A stretch of DNA of 32,492 nucleotides, taken from positions 1-32,492 of the forward strand of contig CALHTF010000120.1 of assembly GCA_938038815.1 (NCBI GenBank). The letters run 5' to 3'. Position 1 is the stretch's first letter. Each line of letters begins with the position of its first letter. The position numbers were made by a program, and so were the translations under genes. The notes under the pieces were generated by a model that saw nothing but the letters and a program-made list of their open reading frames with translations, was not told the origin of the DNA and did no database searches. Positions 22,804 through 30,332 of this stretch are shown here, piece by piece. The stretch is from an uncultured Acidimicrobiales bacterium (lineage in GTDB: Bacteria > Actinomycetota > Acidimicrobiia > Acidimicrobiales > SHLQ01).

Positions 22804-25287
22804 TTACGCCTTGAGGCGCTCGGAGCTGGGGTCGAAGAGCGGTCCGGCGACGATGGTGGCTCGGCGCGAGACACCGGTGCGGATCACGTCGACTTCGGTA
22901 CCCACCTCGGCGGTGTCTGCATCGACGAAGGCGTGTGCGATGAACGCCCCGACGTTGTAGCCGTATTCGCCGCCGGCGATTCGGCCGACGACCCCGTCTT
23001 GGTCGGTCGAGCCAGCAGCCATCACCGGCTCCCAGCCGTAGACGACCGCGTCGTCATCGTTGAACCGCAGGGTGACCATCTTCTGGCGTACCGGTCGACT
23101 CAACGCGGCCTCTTTGCCGAGGTAGTCCTTCGATTTGTCGAGGGTCCAGCTCATGGCGGATTCTGCCGGACTGAAGTCGGGGGTGAGGTCGGATCCCCAC
23201 AAGCGATAGCCCTTCTCGATGCGGGCCGAGAACACCGTCTGGACCCCAATCGCCGGCATGTCGAACGGTCGACCGGCTTCCCACAGCGTGTCCCACACAT
23301 GCAGGGCTAGCGACGGAGCAACGTAGAACTCCCAGCCGAGTTCGCCCAGATACGACAGGCGAACCGCACGTACCGGTGCCATTGCGATATCGATCTGGCG
23401 GCTCGTGTACCAAGGAAAGCCCTCGTTGGAGCAGTCGTCTTCGGTGACCGACTGGAGCACCGCCCGAGCGTTGGGGCCCCACAGGCCGATAGCAACCTGG
23501 CTTTCGCTGAGGTCGCGGTACACGACCGACCCGGGAGCGATGCCTTCCTGGTTGGCGGCGATCTTGCGGAAGGCCAGGATTTCGGCCGGCAGATTGCCCT
23601 TGCCGGTGAGGATCCACCAGGTCTGCTGGTCGATGCGGGTAACGGTGAGGTCGCGCGCCACGCCACCCGACGGCGTGAGCGTGAGGGTGTACGCAACGTC
23701 GCCGACCGGAATATCGATGTCGGCGGTGCAGAGCCACTGCAGATGTTCGAGAGCACTCGGTCCCGAGACTTCGATCGGCCCGATGCCTGCCGACCAGTCG
23801 ACGAGCCCGACGTTGGCTCGAAGTTCGAGATGTTCGGCCGCCATGATGGGCGACCAGCCGGTGGCGTCGTAGCCCGTCCGGTCGGCGAACGAGTCGCGGT
23901 GTTTGGCGACCAACGGTTCGTTGCTCGAGTAGAACAGCGGCGTCTCTTGGCTGGCGATCGGAATGAACTCGGCGCCGAGTGCTTCGAGGCGATGGTGGTA
24001 GGGCGCGTGGCGAAGATCGCGCACCGACGAGGCCACCGCACTCGGGTGGAGGTCTTCGAAGCCAATCTCGTAGAAGTACTTCGACTGCCGGCTCAGGAAT
24101 TGGCGGTTCGACTGGTGCGGGTGGAACCGGTCGATGTGGGCCGGGGTGACGTCCATGCCCGGATCGCCGGTGGTCATCCACCGAGCCATCACGGCCCCAA
24201 CTTCGCTACCGAATGACAGCCAGGCGCCCACACTCGACCACAGCCCCGCGACTTGGGTTTCGCCCATCACCGGATAGCCGTCGACCGTGAACGAGAACAT
24301 GCCGTTGAACCCGTCGGCCACCTTCGATTCCTTTAAGGGCGGCATGTGATGCTGCATCTTGGCCCACGCATTGGTGAAATCGTCGGGGGTGAACGGCATC
24401 TTGGCCGTTTTGGGCAGCGCCTTGGGGTCGACGAGGCGGGCCGGGTGGTCGTAGCTGCCGATGCCGATGTGATCGCCGTGCTGGCGGAAGTAGATCGACA
24501 GATCGTCAAACGCGGTTACCGGCATCGCCACCTCTTGGGCGGCCAGTTCGGCCAGCGCCGGGATGGCGTCGGTGAAGATGTACTGGTGCTCGCCGGGGAA
24601 CAGGGGCATCGGTGTGCCGGTCTTCTCCGCTAGTAGCGGCGCCCAGATGTTGGTGCACACGATCGCTTGCTCGCACTCGATACGGCCCTCCTCGCCGCTG
24701 GTGATGACGGTGGTGATTCGACCATCGACGATTTCGATGTCGGTGACCTCGCTGTTGCCATAGAACGTCGCCCGCCCGGTTGCCTCGGCAACCCGCTGCA
24801 TCGATGTGGCCAGCGCGCTGGTGTTGACGATTCCGCTCGAGGGAATCGAGATGCCACCGGCGATGGTCGACGGGTCGACCAACGGCAACAGCTCGGCCAC
24901 CTCGTCGGGCGAGATCATCGTGGCTTCCATTCCTTGGCTGAGCCCGATGTCGGCCAGGCGTTGATGGGCTTCGAGCCGTTCGGCGGTGTTAGCGATCTCG
25001 ACCATGCCCACCCGCCAGAACTGTTCCTGGCCTTCGACGGCGAGAGGCAGTTGGTCGTACATGGCGCGGCTCTTGCGGCCGAGCGTGGTGAAGAAATCCG
25101 AGCCGGTGAGGGTGCGCAGGCCGCCTGGGGCGTGCGAGGTCGAGCCATCGTTCTCGGCGAGGTCGCCTTTGTCGACGAGCACCACCCCTTCGACCCCCAT
25201 GTCGGCCAGGTGATAGGCGACGCTCGAACCAATGATGCCGCCACCGATTACCACGATGTTGGCGGAGGTGTCTGAACCTGAAGTCAT
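22804..25287 (-). CDS. DMGDH/sarcosine-dehydrogenase-like flavoprotein fused to GcvT folate domains
   Basis: 827 residues from the ATG at 25287. An N-terminal DAO-type FAD domain has IVVIGGGIIGSS (G15, G17, G20). GSTSHAPGGL places H52 where DMGDH and SARDH attach FAD covalently to histidine. The FAD/substrate region continues to about 375, followed by a linker domain (FAO_M-like, 375-430). From about 435 to 715 comes a GcvT aminomethyltransferase domain with SYLGELGWEFYV (645-656), then a GcvT C-terminal barrel to 827. In this family an N-methyl group is oxidised to an iminium and the formaldehyde unit is caught by tetrahydrofolate as 5,10-methylene-THF. The substrate (dimethylglycine, sarcosine or another methylamine) is unresolved. 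In-frame codons upstream to 25458 would cover the MttB-like start and are not used. Divergent from the MttB-like gene. Confidence 0.9.
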   Translation of the reverse strand: MTSGSDTSANIVVIGGGIIGSSVAYHLADMGVEGVVLVDKGDLAENDGSTSHAPGGLRTLTGSDFFTTLGRKSRAMYDQLPLAVEGQEQFWRVGMVEIANTAERLEAHQRLADIGLSQGMEATMISPDEVAELLPLVDPSTIAGGISIPSSGIVNTSALATSMQRVAEATGRATFYGNSEVTDIEIVDGRITTVITSGEEGRIECEQAIVCTNIWAPLLAEKTGTPMPLFPGEHQYIFTDAIPALAELAAQEVAMPVTAFDDLSIYFRQHGDHIGIGSYDHPARLVDPKALPKTAKMPFTPDDFTNAWAKMQHHMPPLKESKVADGFNGMFSFTVDGYPVMGETQVAGLWSSVGAWLSFGSEVGAVMARWMTTGDPGMDVTPAHIDRFHPHQSNRQFLSRQSKYFYEIGFEDLHPSAVASSVRDLRHAPYHHRLEALGAEFIPIASQETPLFYSSNEPLVAKHRDSFADRTGYDATGWSPIMAAEHLELRANVGLVDWSAGIGPIEVSGPSALEHLQWLCTADIDIPVGDVAYTLTLTPSGGVARDLTVTRIDQQTWWILTGKGNLPAEILAFRKIAANQEGIAPGSVVYRDLSESQVAIGLWGPNARAVLQSVTEDDCSNEGFPWYTSRQIDIAMAPVRAVRLSYLGELGWEFYVAPSLALHVWDTLWEAGRPFDMPAIGVQTVFSARIEKGYRLWGSDLTPDFSPAESAMSWTLDKSKDYLGKEAALSRPVRQKMVTLRFNDDDAVVYGWEPVMAAGSTDQDGVVGRIAGGEYGYNVGAFIAHAFVDADTAEVGTEVDVIRTGVSRRATIVAGPLFDPSSERLKA

Positions 25288-25293
25288 ACCCAG

Positions 25294-25299
25294 ATTCTG
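25294..25299 (-). promoter_or_regulatory. -10 box of the flavoprotein promoter
   Basis: Minus-strand CAGAAT, 6 nt before the ATG at 25287. A TTGTGT -35-like box lies 17 bp further (25317-25322), inside the palindrome at 25314. Confidence 0.4.
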
Positions 25300-25313
25300 C
25301 CCGTTCGCGTCTC

Positions 25314-25329
25314 TGGACACAAGTGTCCA
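25314..25329. promoter_or_regulatory. Perfect 16-bp palindrome, candidate operator between divergent genes
   Basis: TGGACAC-AA-GTGTCCA is a perfect 7-bp inverted repeat. Its left half TGGACA sits 17 bp before TAGCGT, so it doubles as the -35 box of the MttB-like gene, and it also covers the -35 zone of the flavoprotein gene. Such placement suits a dimeric repressor controlling both directions. The TetR gene at 26896 is the obvious candidate (inference). Confidence 0.65.
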
Positions 25330-25336
25330 CAGTCGG

Positions 25337-25342
25337 TAGCGT
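25337..25342 (+). promoter_or_regulatory. -10 box of leaderless promoter for MttB-like gene
   Basis: TAGCGT, 6 nt before the ATG at 25349, with TGGACA 17 bp upstream. This is the most complete promoter in the window and selects the ATG over the adjoining GTG at 25346. Confidence 0.6.
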
Positions 25343-25348
25343 TCGGTG

Positions 25349-26896
25349 ATGGCACGAGATGGCAAGCGGCGTTCGCGGCGAGAGCGCGCACCGCGAGAAC
25401 GAACCCCTATCAGCACGGCGCACCACCGACGCTTGGTCAATCCGTTCGAACCGCTCAAGGTGCTGTCCGACGACCACGTCGCTCACATCCACGACTCGGC
25501 CGTGAAGTATCTGGCCGACCACGGAATCCGGGTGCTGTTCGACGAAGCTCGCGACCGACTGGCCGCCGCCGGTGCCGCGGTAGACGACGAGATGATGGTT
25601 CGGCTCGACCCCGACCTCATCGCCGAGTCGCTCCGCACGGCACCCGCCGAGTTCGAACTTCACGCACCCAACCCCGAACGATCGGTAACCGTTGGCGGCA
25701 AGAACCTGTTGCTGGCGCCCGTCGGCGGTCCGCCGTTTGTGACCGACCTGAAGTCCGGGCGTCGGGCAGGCACAATCGCCGATCACGAGAACTTCCTGCG
25801 CATGACCCAGAGCTTCGACGTGATGGCGGCCGTCTCGCCGTGCGTCGAACCCGACGATCTGCCGCTCAACACCCGGCACCTTACGTCGGGGTTTGCCACC
25901 CAAACGCTCACCGATAAGCCGGCCTTCATGTACGCCCGAGGCCGACGCCGGGTGCGAGACAACATCAACCTGGTGAAGATCCGCTTCGGCTTTGCGCCCG
26001 ACGAGAGCTCCGACGAAGCATTCGCCGCCCAGGCCCATTGCTGGACCAACATCAACACCAACTCGCCCCGCCAAATCGATATCCCGATGTCGATGGGCAT
26101 CATCGACTTCGCCCGCCTTGGCCAGCCCAACATCATGACGCCGTTCACCCTTGCTGGTGCCATGGCGCCGGTGACCCTGGCCGGTGCGCTGGTGCTCCAG
26201 CACATGGAAGTGTTGGCGGCGGTCACGCTCGCCCAAGTGGTCCGGCCAGGGGCCCCGGTGCTCTATGGCGCCTTCACCTCAAACGTCGACATGCAGTCGG
26301 GGTCGCCCGCCTTCGGAACCCCCGAGGCGATGAAGGGCGCTTTGGCCAGCGGCCAACTTGCTCGCCACGTTGGCCTGCCGTGGCGGTCGTCGGGGTCGAG
26401 CGCGTCGAACGCCGTCGATGCTCAAGCGGGCTACGAAACGATGACCAATACGTACGGTGCGTTTCTCGCCGGAGCGAACTGGATCATGCACTCGGCTGGT
26501 TGGCAGGAGGGCGGGCTCTCGGCCAGCTACGAAAAGTTCATCACCGATATCGAGATGTGCCAGATGATCGCCGAGGTCTGTCAGCCCCTGATCGTCGACG
26601 ATGGCGAACTGGCGCTCGATGCCATTACCGACGTTGGACCCGGTGGGCACTTCTTCGGCACGCAGCACACCATCGACCGGTTCGAGCAGGCGTTCTACAA
26701 GCCAGTCGTGTTTGCCCGAACCAACTACGAGCAGTGGGTCGAGGAAGGCAGCCAGCGCACCGACCAGCGAGCCACCGCCGTTTGGGAGAAGGTGCTCGAG
26801 GAGTACGAGCGGCCGCCACTCGACTCCGGGATCGAGGCCGCAATGGCCGACTTTGTCGGGCGACGCATCGCCGAGGGCGGAGCACCCCCAGACTGA
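25349..26896 (+). CDS. MttB-superfamily methyltransferase without pyrrolysine codon
   Basis: 515 residues, typical for the trimethylamine methyltransferase (MttB/MtgB) superfamily. Recognisable segments: HDSAVKYLADHGIRVLFDEARDRLAAAGA near the N-terminus, then LLLAPVGGPPFVTDLKSGRRAGT, PFTLAGAMAPVTLAGALVLQHMEVLA in the TIM barrel, SGSSASNAVDAQAGYETM, and the C-terminal VGPGGHFFGTQHT. There is no in-frame TAG, so it belongs to the non-pyrrolysine branch, whose characterised member MtgB moves a methyl group from glycine betaine to a corrinoid protein. No corrinoid protein gene is in the window. The first 25 residues are Arg-rich and atypical. It overlaps the TetR gene by one base and diverges from the DMGDH-like gene, suggesting joint use of a quaternary or tertiary amine. 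Confidence 0.9.
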   Translation: MARDGKRRSRRERAPRERTPISTAHHRRLVNPFEPLKVLSDDHVAHIHDSAVKYLADHGIRVLFDEARDRLAAAGAAVDDEMMVRLDPDLIAESLRTAPAEFELHAPNPERSVTVGGKNLLLAPVGGPPFVTDLKSGRRAGTIADHENFLRMTQSFDVMAAVSPCVEPDDLPLNTRHLTSGFATQTLTDKPAFMYARGRRRVRDNINLVKIRFGFAPDESSDEAFAAQAHCWTNINTNSPRQIDIPMSMGIIDFARLGQPNIMTPFTLAGAMAPVTLAGALVLQHMEVLAAVTLAQVVRPGAPVLYGAFTSNVDMQSGSPAFGTPEAMKGALASGQLARHVGLPWRSSGSSASNAVDAQAGYETMTNTYGAFLAGANWIMHSAGWQEGGLSASYEKFITDIEMCQMIAEVCQPLIVDDGELALDAITDVGPGGHFFGTQHTIDRFEQAFYKPVVFARTNYEQWVEEGSQRTDQRATAVWEKVLEEYERPPLDSGIEAAMADFVGRRIAEGGAPPD

Positions 26897-27567
26897 TGGC
26901 CAAGCAACAGCACACCAAGGTCACCCGGCAGGACTGGATTGACGGCGCGGTCGCTGCGTTGGCCGACGAGCCGATCGACCAGTTGCGTGTCCTGCAACTC
27001 GCCCAGCGGCTCGACATTTCGCGGTCGAGTTTCTACTGGTACTTCAAGAACCCCGACGAGCTCCGGTCCGAGCTGCTCACCCTGTGGGAGCGCAACACGA
27101 CCTCGATCGTCGAGCGTTGCCATCGCGAAACCACCACAGTGGTGCAGGCGGCGCTTGGCGTATTCGAATGCTGGGCCGACGAGCAACTGTACTCCTCGAC
27201 CCTCGACCTTGCGGTACGCGACTGGGCCCGGCGCGACGAGAAGGTTGCTTCCCAAGTGGCCACCGCCGATCAGGTGCGCCTCGATGCACTCACCGAAATG
27301 TTTCAGCGGCACAAGCTGAGCAAAGCCGAAGCAACCGTGCGAGCGCGGCTGCTCTACCACAGCCAAGTTGGGTACTACGCCCTTGGCACCGACGAGCCGA
27401 TGGCCACCCGGCTGGGGCATTTGCCGTACTACCTCGAGGCCATGACCGGTGCCCGCCCAACCAAAGCCGAACTCGCCGCCTTCACCAAAGTGGTTGAGGC
27501 GTTAGACCTTCACGAGGCAGAACGGGTGTCCGGCCGGATCGGTGAAGACCCGCCACTCGTCGGGTGA
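26896..27567 (+). CDS. TetR-family regulator of the MttB/DMGDH module
   Basis: 223 residues; the ATG shares one base with the MttB-like stop (TGATG), so it is translated from the same transcript. The HTH covers about 8-55, with VLQLAQRLDISRSSFYWYFKNPDEL as the helix-turn-helix and Y-W-Y-F core. The rest is helical, as expected for the ligand-binding part. Its position at the end of the MttB-like operon makes it the likely binder of the palindrome at 25314, a feedback loop; the ligand could be the methylated amine or a product. The last 66 bp overlap the convergent VOC gene. Confidence 0.88.
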   Translation: MAKQQHTKVTRQDWIDGAVAALADEPIDQLRVLQLAQRLDISRSSFYWYFKNPDELRSELLTLWERNTTSIVERCHRETTTVVQAALGVFECWADEQLYSSTLDLAVRDWARRDEKVASQVATADQVRLDALTEMFQRHKLSKAEATVRARLLYHSQVGYYALGTDEPMATRLGHLPYYLEAMTGARPTKAELAAFTKVVEALDLHEAERVSGRIGEDPPLVG

Positions 27568-27867
27568 CGGTTGCGTCGCATGCTTCGTGGCGCCCAGTTC
27601 AAGCACTGCCCGTTCGCCTTCTTGTAGGTCGTCGACATCAAAGTCGAGGTGGGCTTGTTGCGGTGTTCCGTCCGGCCAGTGCGGCGGCTGATAGTTGGGG
27701 TCTCGTTGGAATCCGATGTCGGATCCATTCGGAACGAGCAGCCGAACCCAATCATACGACGCCGTCGCTTCCTTGATCTCGCCACCAACATTCCCGGCAT
27801 AGAACCCAGCCAAGGACCGAGGGTCCGGACAATCGAGGGCGACCAAAGCAAACGAAGCAACTGCCAT
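27502..27867 (-). CDS. VOC-fold protein (glyoxalase-like)
   Basis: 121 residues from the ATG at 27867, chosen because minus-strand TACGGT ends 7 nt before it; codons upstream to 27990 have no family character. It shows FALVALDCPDPRSLAGFYAGNVG at the start, a central AHLDFDVDDLQEGERAVLELGA, and the end WRVFTDPAGHPFCLVKV, the pattern of the glyoxalase-6-like VOC subfamily. Members bind metal or small ligands in a paired beta-alpha-beta fold; activity here is unknown. Its 3' end overlaps that of the TetR gene by 66 bp in opposite orientation. Confidence 0.83.
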   Translation of the reverse strand: MAVASFALVALDCPDPRSLAGFYAGNVGGEIKEATASYDWVRLLVPNGSDIGFQRDPNYQPPHWPDGTPQQAHLDFDVDDLQEGERAVLELGATKHATQPSPDEWRVFTDPAGHPFCLVKV

Positions 27868-27874
27868 GGCCGGG

Positions 27875-27880
27875 ACCGTA
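27875..27880 (-). promoter_or_regulatory. -10 box of leaderless promoter for VOC gene
   Basis: Minus-strand TACGGT, 7 nt before the ATG at 27867. Confidence 0.45.
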
Positions 27881-27920
27881 GCAGCGGTGGGCGGGCACAT
27901 ACTTGTGGCACCGGAGTCCG

Positions 27921-28232
27921 TTACGCGGGCGGGCGCATCTCCCGTCCGGTTGGGTCGAGCGAAAGCACGATCTCGTGGCCTCCCGGACAAGGTTCCCCGT
28001 CGAGTTCATAGAGTGTCCCGAACACGGCCTCGTAGGCAGCGATCCGAGCGAACCGAGCGATGGTGGCCGCCGGCACTCCTGCGTCGAGCATGCTCCGAAC
28101 AAGTTCACCGTGGTCGCCTAGCGGATCTGGCGATGCCGGGAGGGCAGAGACCCTTTCGACCCAATCGGTTTCTTCGCTCGGTATCGAGTTGGCCCAGATG
28201 TTCTGAATGATCTCGTGAATATCGTCGCCCAT
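27921..28232 (-). CDS. Hypothetical small protein
   Basis: 103 residues, not recognised. It is acidic, mostly helical in its first 75 residues (MGDDIHEIIQNIWANSIP..., then ARFARIAAYEAVFGTLYEL), and ends in GHEIVLSLDPTGREMRPPA, which looks like a short beta tail. No signal peptide or membrane segment. On the minus strand GATACT ends 6 nt before the ATG, a TANNNT-like box with one mismatch. It lies 53 bp upstream of the VOC gene on the same strand but that gene has its own promoter box. Codon usage matches neighbouring real genes and the frame is not a shadow of another CDS. Confidence 0.6.
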   Translation of the reverse strand: MGDDIHEIIQNIWANSIPSEETDWVERVSALPASPDPLGDHGELVRSMLDAGVPAATIARFARIAAYEAVFGTLYELDGEPCPGGHEIVLSLDPTGREMRPPA

Positions 28233-28340
28233 GTCTTGAGTATCGCAGGAAGCCTTCTAGGCCTCGAGGATCGAAATCGAACGTTCGCACTCGGTGGTGT
28301 GACCTAGCCTGACCTTGCGACCGTTCGTTGGCCAGAGGCA

Positions 28341-28345
28341 GGAGA
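28341..28345 (+). promoter_or_regulatory. Ribosome-binding site of P-loop kinase gene
   Basis: GGAGA lies 8 nt before the GTG at 28354 and favours it over the in-frame TTG at 28315. TAGCCT at 28305-28310 would begin a transcript near 28317, leaving room for a leader with this site. Confidence 0.5.
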
Positions 28346-28353
28346 TACGTGGC

Positions 28354-28893
28354 GTGACCGAGGGCCGAATCATTGTCATCAGCGGATTGCCGGGTGCTGG
28401 CAAGACCACGACCGCTCGGCTTCTTGCCGAAACCCTGCCGCGAGCCGCCCATGTTGAGGCCGACGAGATGCACAAACTCATTCGGTCGGGCGGCGTATGG
28501 CCCGAGGAGCGCGACATGAGCGAAGAAGCAGCCCGCCAACTTCGACTCCGGCTGCACAACGCGTGCCTGCTCGGACGCTCGTTTGCCGAGGCGGGCTTTG
28601 ACGCCACGATCGACGACATCGTGATCGGCGACCGGGTCGATGACTTATTGGAGGAGATGGCTGGGCACCCGTTCTCTTTGGTCACCTTGTTGCCATCGTT
28701 CGAGACCGTTGTGGGGCGATGGGAGGCCATCGGCAGCCCCTACGTTGAGGCGTGGTCGTGGATGGATGAAGAGATCCGTGAACGAACCGAGCGGTTCGGC
28801 TTGTGGCTCGACACGACCTCGATGACCCCGGAGCAAGTGGTTGCCGAGGTCATCAACCGGCTCGACGAAGCAGCGGTGGACGAACCGCAGTGA
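28354..28893 (+). CDS. P-loop kinase-like ATPase (AAA_33 / CPT-like)
   Basis: 179 residues from the GTG at 28354. Strand IIVISGLPGAGKTTTARLLAE carries Walker A (GLPGAGKTT, 11-19). HVEADEMHKLI holds the acidic residue often used by small-molecule kinases, and FDATIDDIVIG is the Walker B-like strand with paired Asp. The strand SLVTLLPSFETVVGRWEAIG is followed by a lid-like helix with DEEIRERTERFG. The family phosphorylates small molecules such as chloramphenicol, nucleosides or sugars; the substrate is not known. No partner gene is obvious; it converges with a VOC gene across 42 bp. Confidence 0.82.
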   Translation: MTEGRIIVISGLPGAGKTTTARLLAETLPRAAHVEADEMHKLIRSGGVWPEERDMSEEAARQLRLRLHNACLLGRSFAEAGFDATIDDIVIGDRVDDLLEEMAGHPFSLVTLLPSFETVVGRWEAIGSPYVEAWSWMDEEIRERTERFGLWLDTTSMTPEQVVAEVINRLDEAAVDEPQ

Positions 28894-28935
28894 CGGCGCT
28901 CGTTCGCGACGGTGTTCGGTCCGTCGTCGAACTCC

Positions 28936-29316
28936 TTAGGCCGGCGTTGCGATCCACCAAATGTTGGCGCACGGGTCTCGAAACCCCGCCATGCGATCGC
29001 CGTGGGGCCGCACGTTCGGCTCCATCAGAGCTGATGCCCCCTGCTCGAGGGCTTTGCTGAACGTTTCGTCGACGTCTGTGACATACAGATGCATCTGTGA
29101 CTCGTTCGCTTCATACTCGTCGGTAGCCTCGTTCAGCATCACAATCGAGTCGCCAATGAGCACCCTTGCGTGGCGCACGCGACCATCCTCGGTTCGGTCC
29201 TCTTTCACGACACGCCCATCGAACGCACTAATCAGGAACGCGATCAAATGATCCGCATCTGGAACGGTGAAGTACGGAGTGATCGAGTGATATCTATCGG
29301 GCACGTTCTCTACCAT
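28936..29316 (-). CDS. VOC-fold protein (PhnB-like glyoxalase)
   Basis: 126 residues, the normal size of a PhnB-like VOC protein. SITPYFTVPDADHLIAFLISAFDG is the family's first beta-alpha unit, followed by RHARVLIGDSIVMLNEA, then MHLYVTDVDETFSKALEQGA and RMAGFRDPCANIWWIATP. In PhnB relatives the last motif is G-x-x-x-D-P-F-G-x-x-W; here P-C-A replaces P-F-G. Function not known; the fold is shared by glyoxalases, resistance proteins and dioxygenases. Minus-strand TAGTTT (29325-29330) ends 8 nt before the ATG. Confidence 0.83.
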   Translation of the reverse strand: MVENVPDRYHSITPYFTVPDADHLIAFLISAFDGRVVKEDRTEDGRVRHARVLIGDSIVMLNEATDEYEANESQMHLYVTDVDETFSKALEQGASALMEPNVRPHGDRMAGFRDPCANIWWIATPA

Positions 29317-29424
29317 CGCTGGTCAAACTACAACAGCGCCCGACTAGGACCTGAAGGATCACTACCCCCGGTGCCCACGAGATCACGCTGAGTCGCCTAG
29401 ATCCGCCCGCGGGAGGATCTTGCA

Positions 29425-29454
29425 CACAAAACGTGGTCGACCCACCACGTTGTG
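29425..29454. promoter_or_regulatory. Inverted repeat between divergent genes
   Basis: ACGTGGT (29431-29437) and ACCACGT (29444-29450) are a perfect 7-bp inverted repeat around CGACCC; CACA and TGTG extend it with a two-base bulge. It lies between the starts at 29316 and 29520 and could be an operator. The remaining intergenic sequence shows nothing else recognisable. Confidence 0.35.
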
Positions 29455-29506
29455 TTCATCGGACCGGCGTGGAGTAAACCGATCGTCGCAACCACGGGCG
29501 ATCTCC

Positions 29507-29512
29507 TAACCT
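29507..29512 (+). promoter_or_regulatory. -10 box of leaderless promoter for hypothetical gene
   Basis: TAACCT, 7 nt before the GTG at 29520. Confidence 0.45.
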
Positions 29513-29519
29513 TCAGGCG

Positions 29520-30125
29520 GTGGAACACGACGTCGAATCGATCTTGACCTTGGCCGCCAACGTGCGACCCGAGCGGTTTCACGGCGAGGCCGGAGAGGTA
29601 CGACAAGGCACAAAACACTTCGTGCCCGGAGCGGCTGTTTTCTACGCCGGTGCGTTCTGGGGGATGGGCGCTGAAGAGGTGCACGTTGTTGGTCAGTCGC
29701 GGACCAAAGCAATGATCACCATCACGATTCGCGCCGAGTGGCTAACCAATTGGCGGCCGAAGGTGGTGTTCAAGCCTTCGGTCGTGAAACGGTTGGCCGG
29801 GACGCTGCACGAAACTCGGTCCGCGCAGGAGTGGCAGGAACTGGCTGACATGTTCAACCAGCGAAGTGTCCTCCATGCCTATGAACGAACGGTCGTCGAG
29901 GCCACTGAGTGTTGGCGGAGTTGGCCGGGCGCTGGGCCGCTGCCCCACGGAGCGCTCAAGGCTGCGGTCCTGTACGACGACGGTCCAGGTAGCGCTATCG
30001 GCGCGGCATTCAGTTATGCGGATGGCACCGACGTGAGCTGGATCGGTGAGGTCGGTGACGAGTACCGCACGAAGCGAGCGCGGGCCATGCTCTTAAGCAA
30101 GCTCGCGCTTGCGGAAGGGCGATAG
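29520..30125 (+). CDS. Hypothetical protein
   Basis: 201 residues, family not recognised. It is a soluble protein without signal peptide. The middle part (VVGQSRTKAMITITIRAEWLTNWRPKVVF, about 57-85) alternates strand-like residues, and the C-terminal third (ALKAAVLYDDGPGSAIGAAFSYADGTDVSWIGEVGDEYRTKRARAMLLSKLALAEG) has a strand-turn-strand-helix look. Tryptophans are frequent. The GTG start with TAACCT 7 nt upstream and ordinary codon use argue that it is real. A structured repeat follows its stop. Confidence 0.6.
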   Translation: MEHDVESILTLAANVRPERFHGEAGEVRQGTKHFVPGAAVFYAGAFWGMGAEEVHVVGQSRTKAMITITIRAEWLTNWRPKVVFKPSVVKRLAGTLHETRSAQEWQELADMFNQRSVLHAYERTVVEATECWRSWPGAGPLPHGALKAAVLYDDGPGSAIGAAFSYADGTDVSWIGEVGDEYRTKRARAMLLSKLALAEGR

Positions 30126-30332
30126 TCCTACGGTAAACGCGACTGAGGCCGTCCCCAGGGGGCGACGGCCGGTAGGGAGCGGGCTAGCGGGACAACGTTC
30201 GAACCGCAACAGCAATCGTGGCGGACGCTACCGCTAACACCATGACTACGAGTTCACAGTTCCGGACGACATCGCCGGGTAGTACTTCACCAGCAGCACA
30301 GAGAACGGACTGTACGACCAGGAGCTGCTCCT
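30126..30332. other. Gene-free stretch with repeat copy and a protein-like remnant
   Basis: The left part holds copy 1 of the roughly 70-bp repeat. The right part (30241-30330) reads on the plus strand as a protein-like string (YEFTVPDDIAG, stop, YFTSSTENGLYDQELLL) with a stop in the middle, which may be a decayed gene fragment. No complete gene fits. Confidence 0.3.
30135..30206. repeat. Structured repeat of about 70 bp, copy 1
   Basis: Shares AAACGCGACTGAGGCCG, a GC-rich hairpin (7-bp stem 30147-30153 with 30164-30170), GAGCGGG, GGGAC and GTTCGAACC, in the same order and spacing, with copy 2 at 31603-31674. It lies just after the stop at 30125. Confidence 0.65.

Noticed and set aside
25262..25280. 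Third copy of the GGTGTC palindrome (GGTGTCTGA near 25267)
   Set aside because: Only the GGTGTCTGA half matches; the second arm is absent, and it lies within the first codons of the flavoprotein gene.
24989..26236. 415-codon minus-strand open frame across the divergent promoter
   Set aside because: It would cross both leaderless promoters and the palindrome, and is a shadow of two well-supported genes.
28266..28278. Second SOS box (TCGAACGTTCG)
   Set aside because: The half sites abut without the 4-nt spacer needed for a LexA operator.
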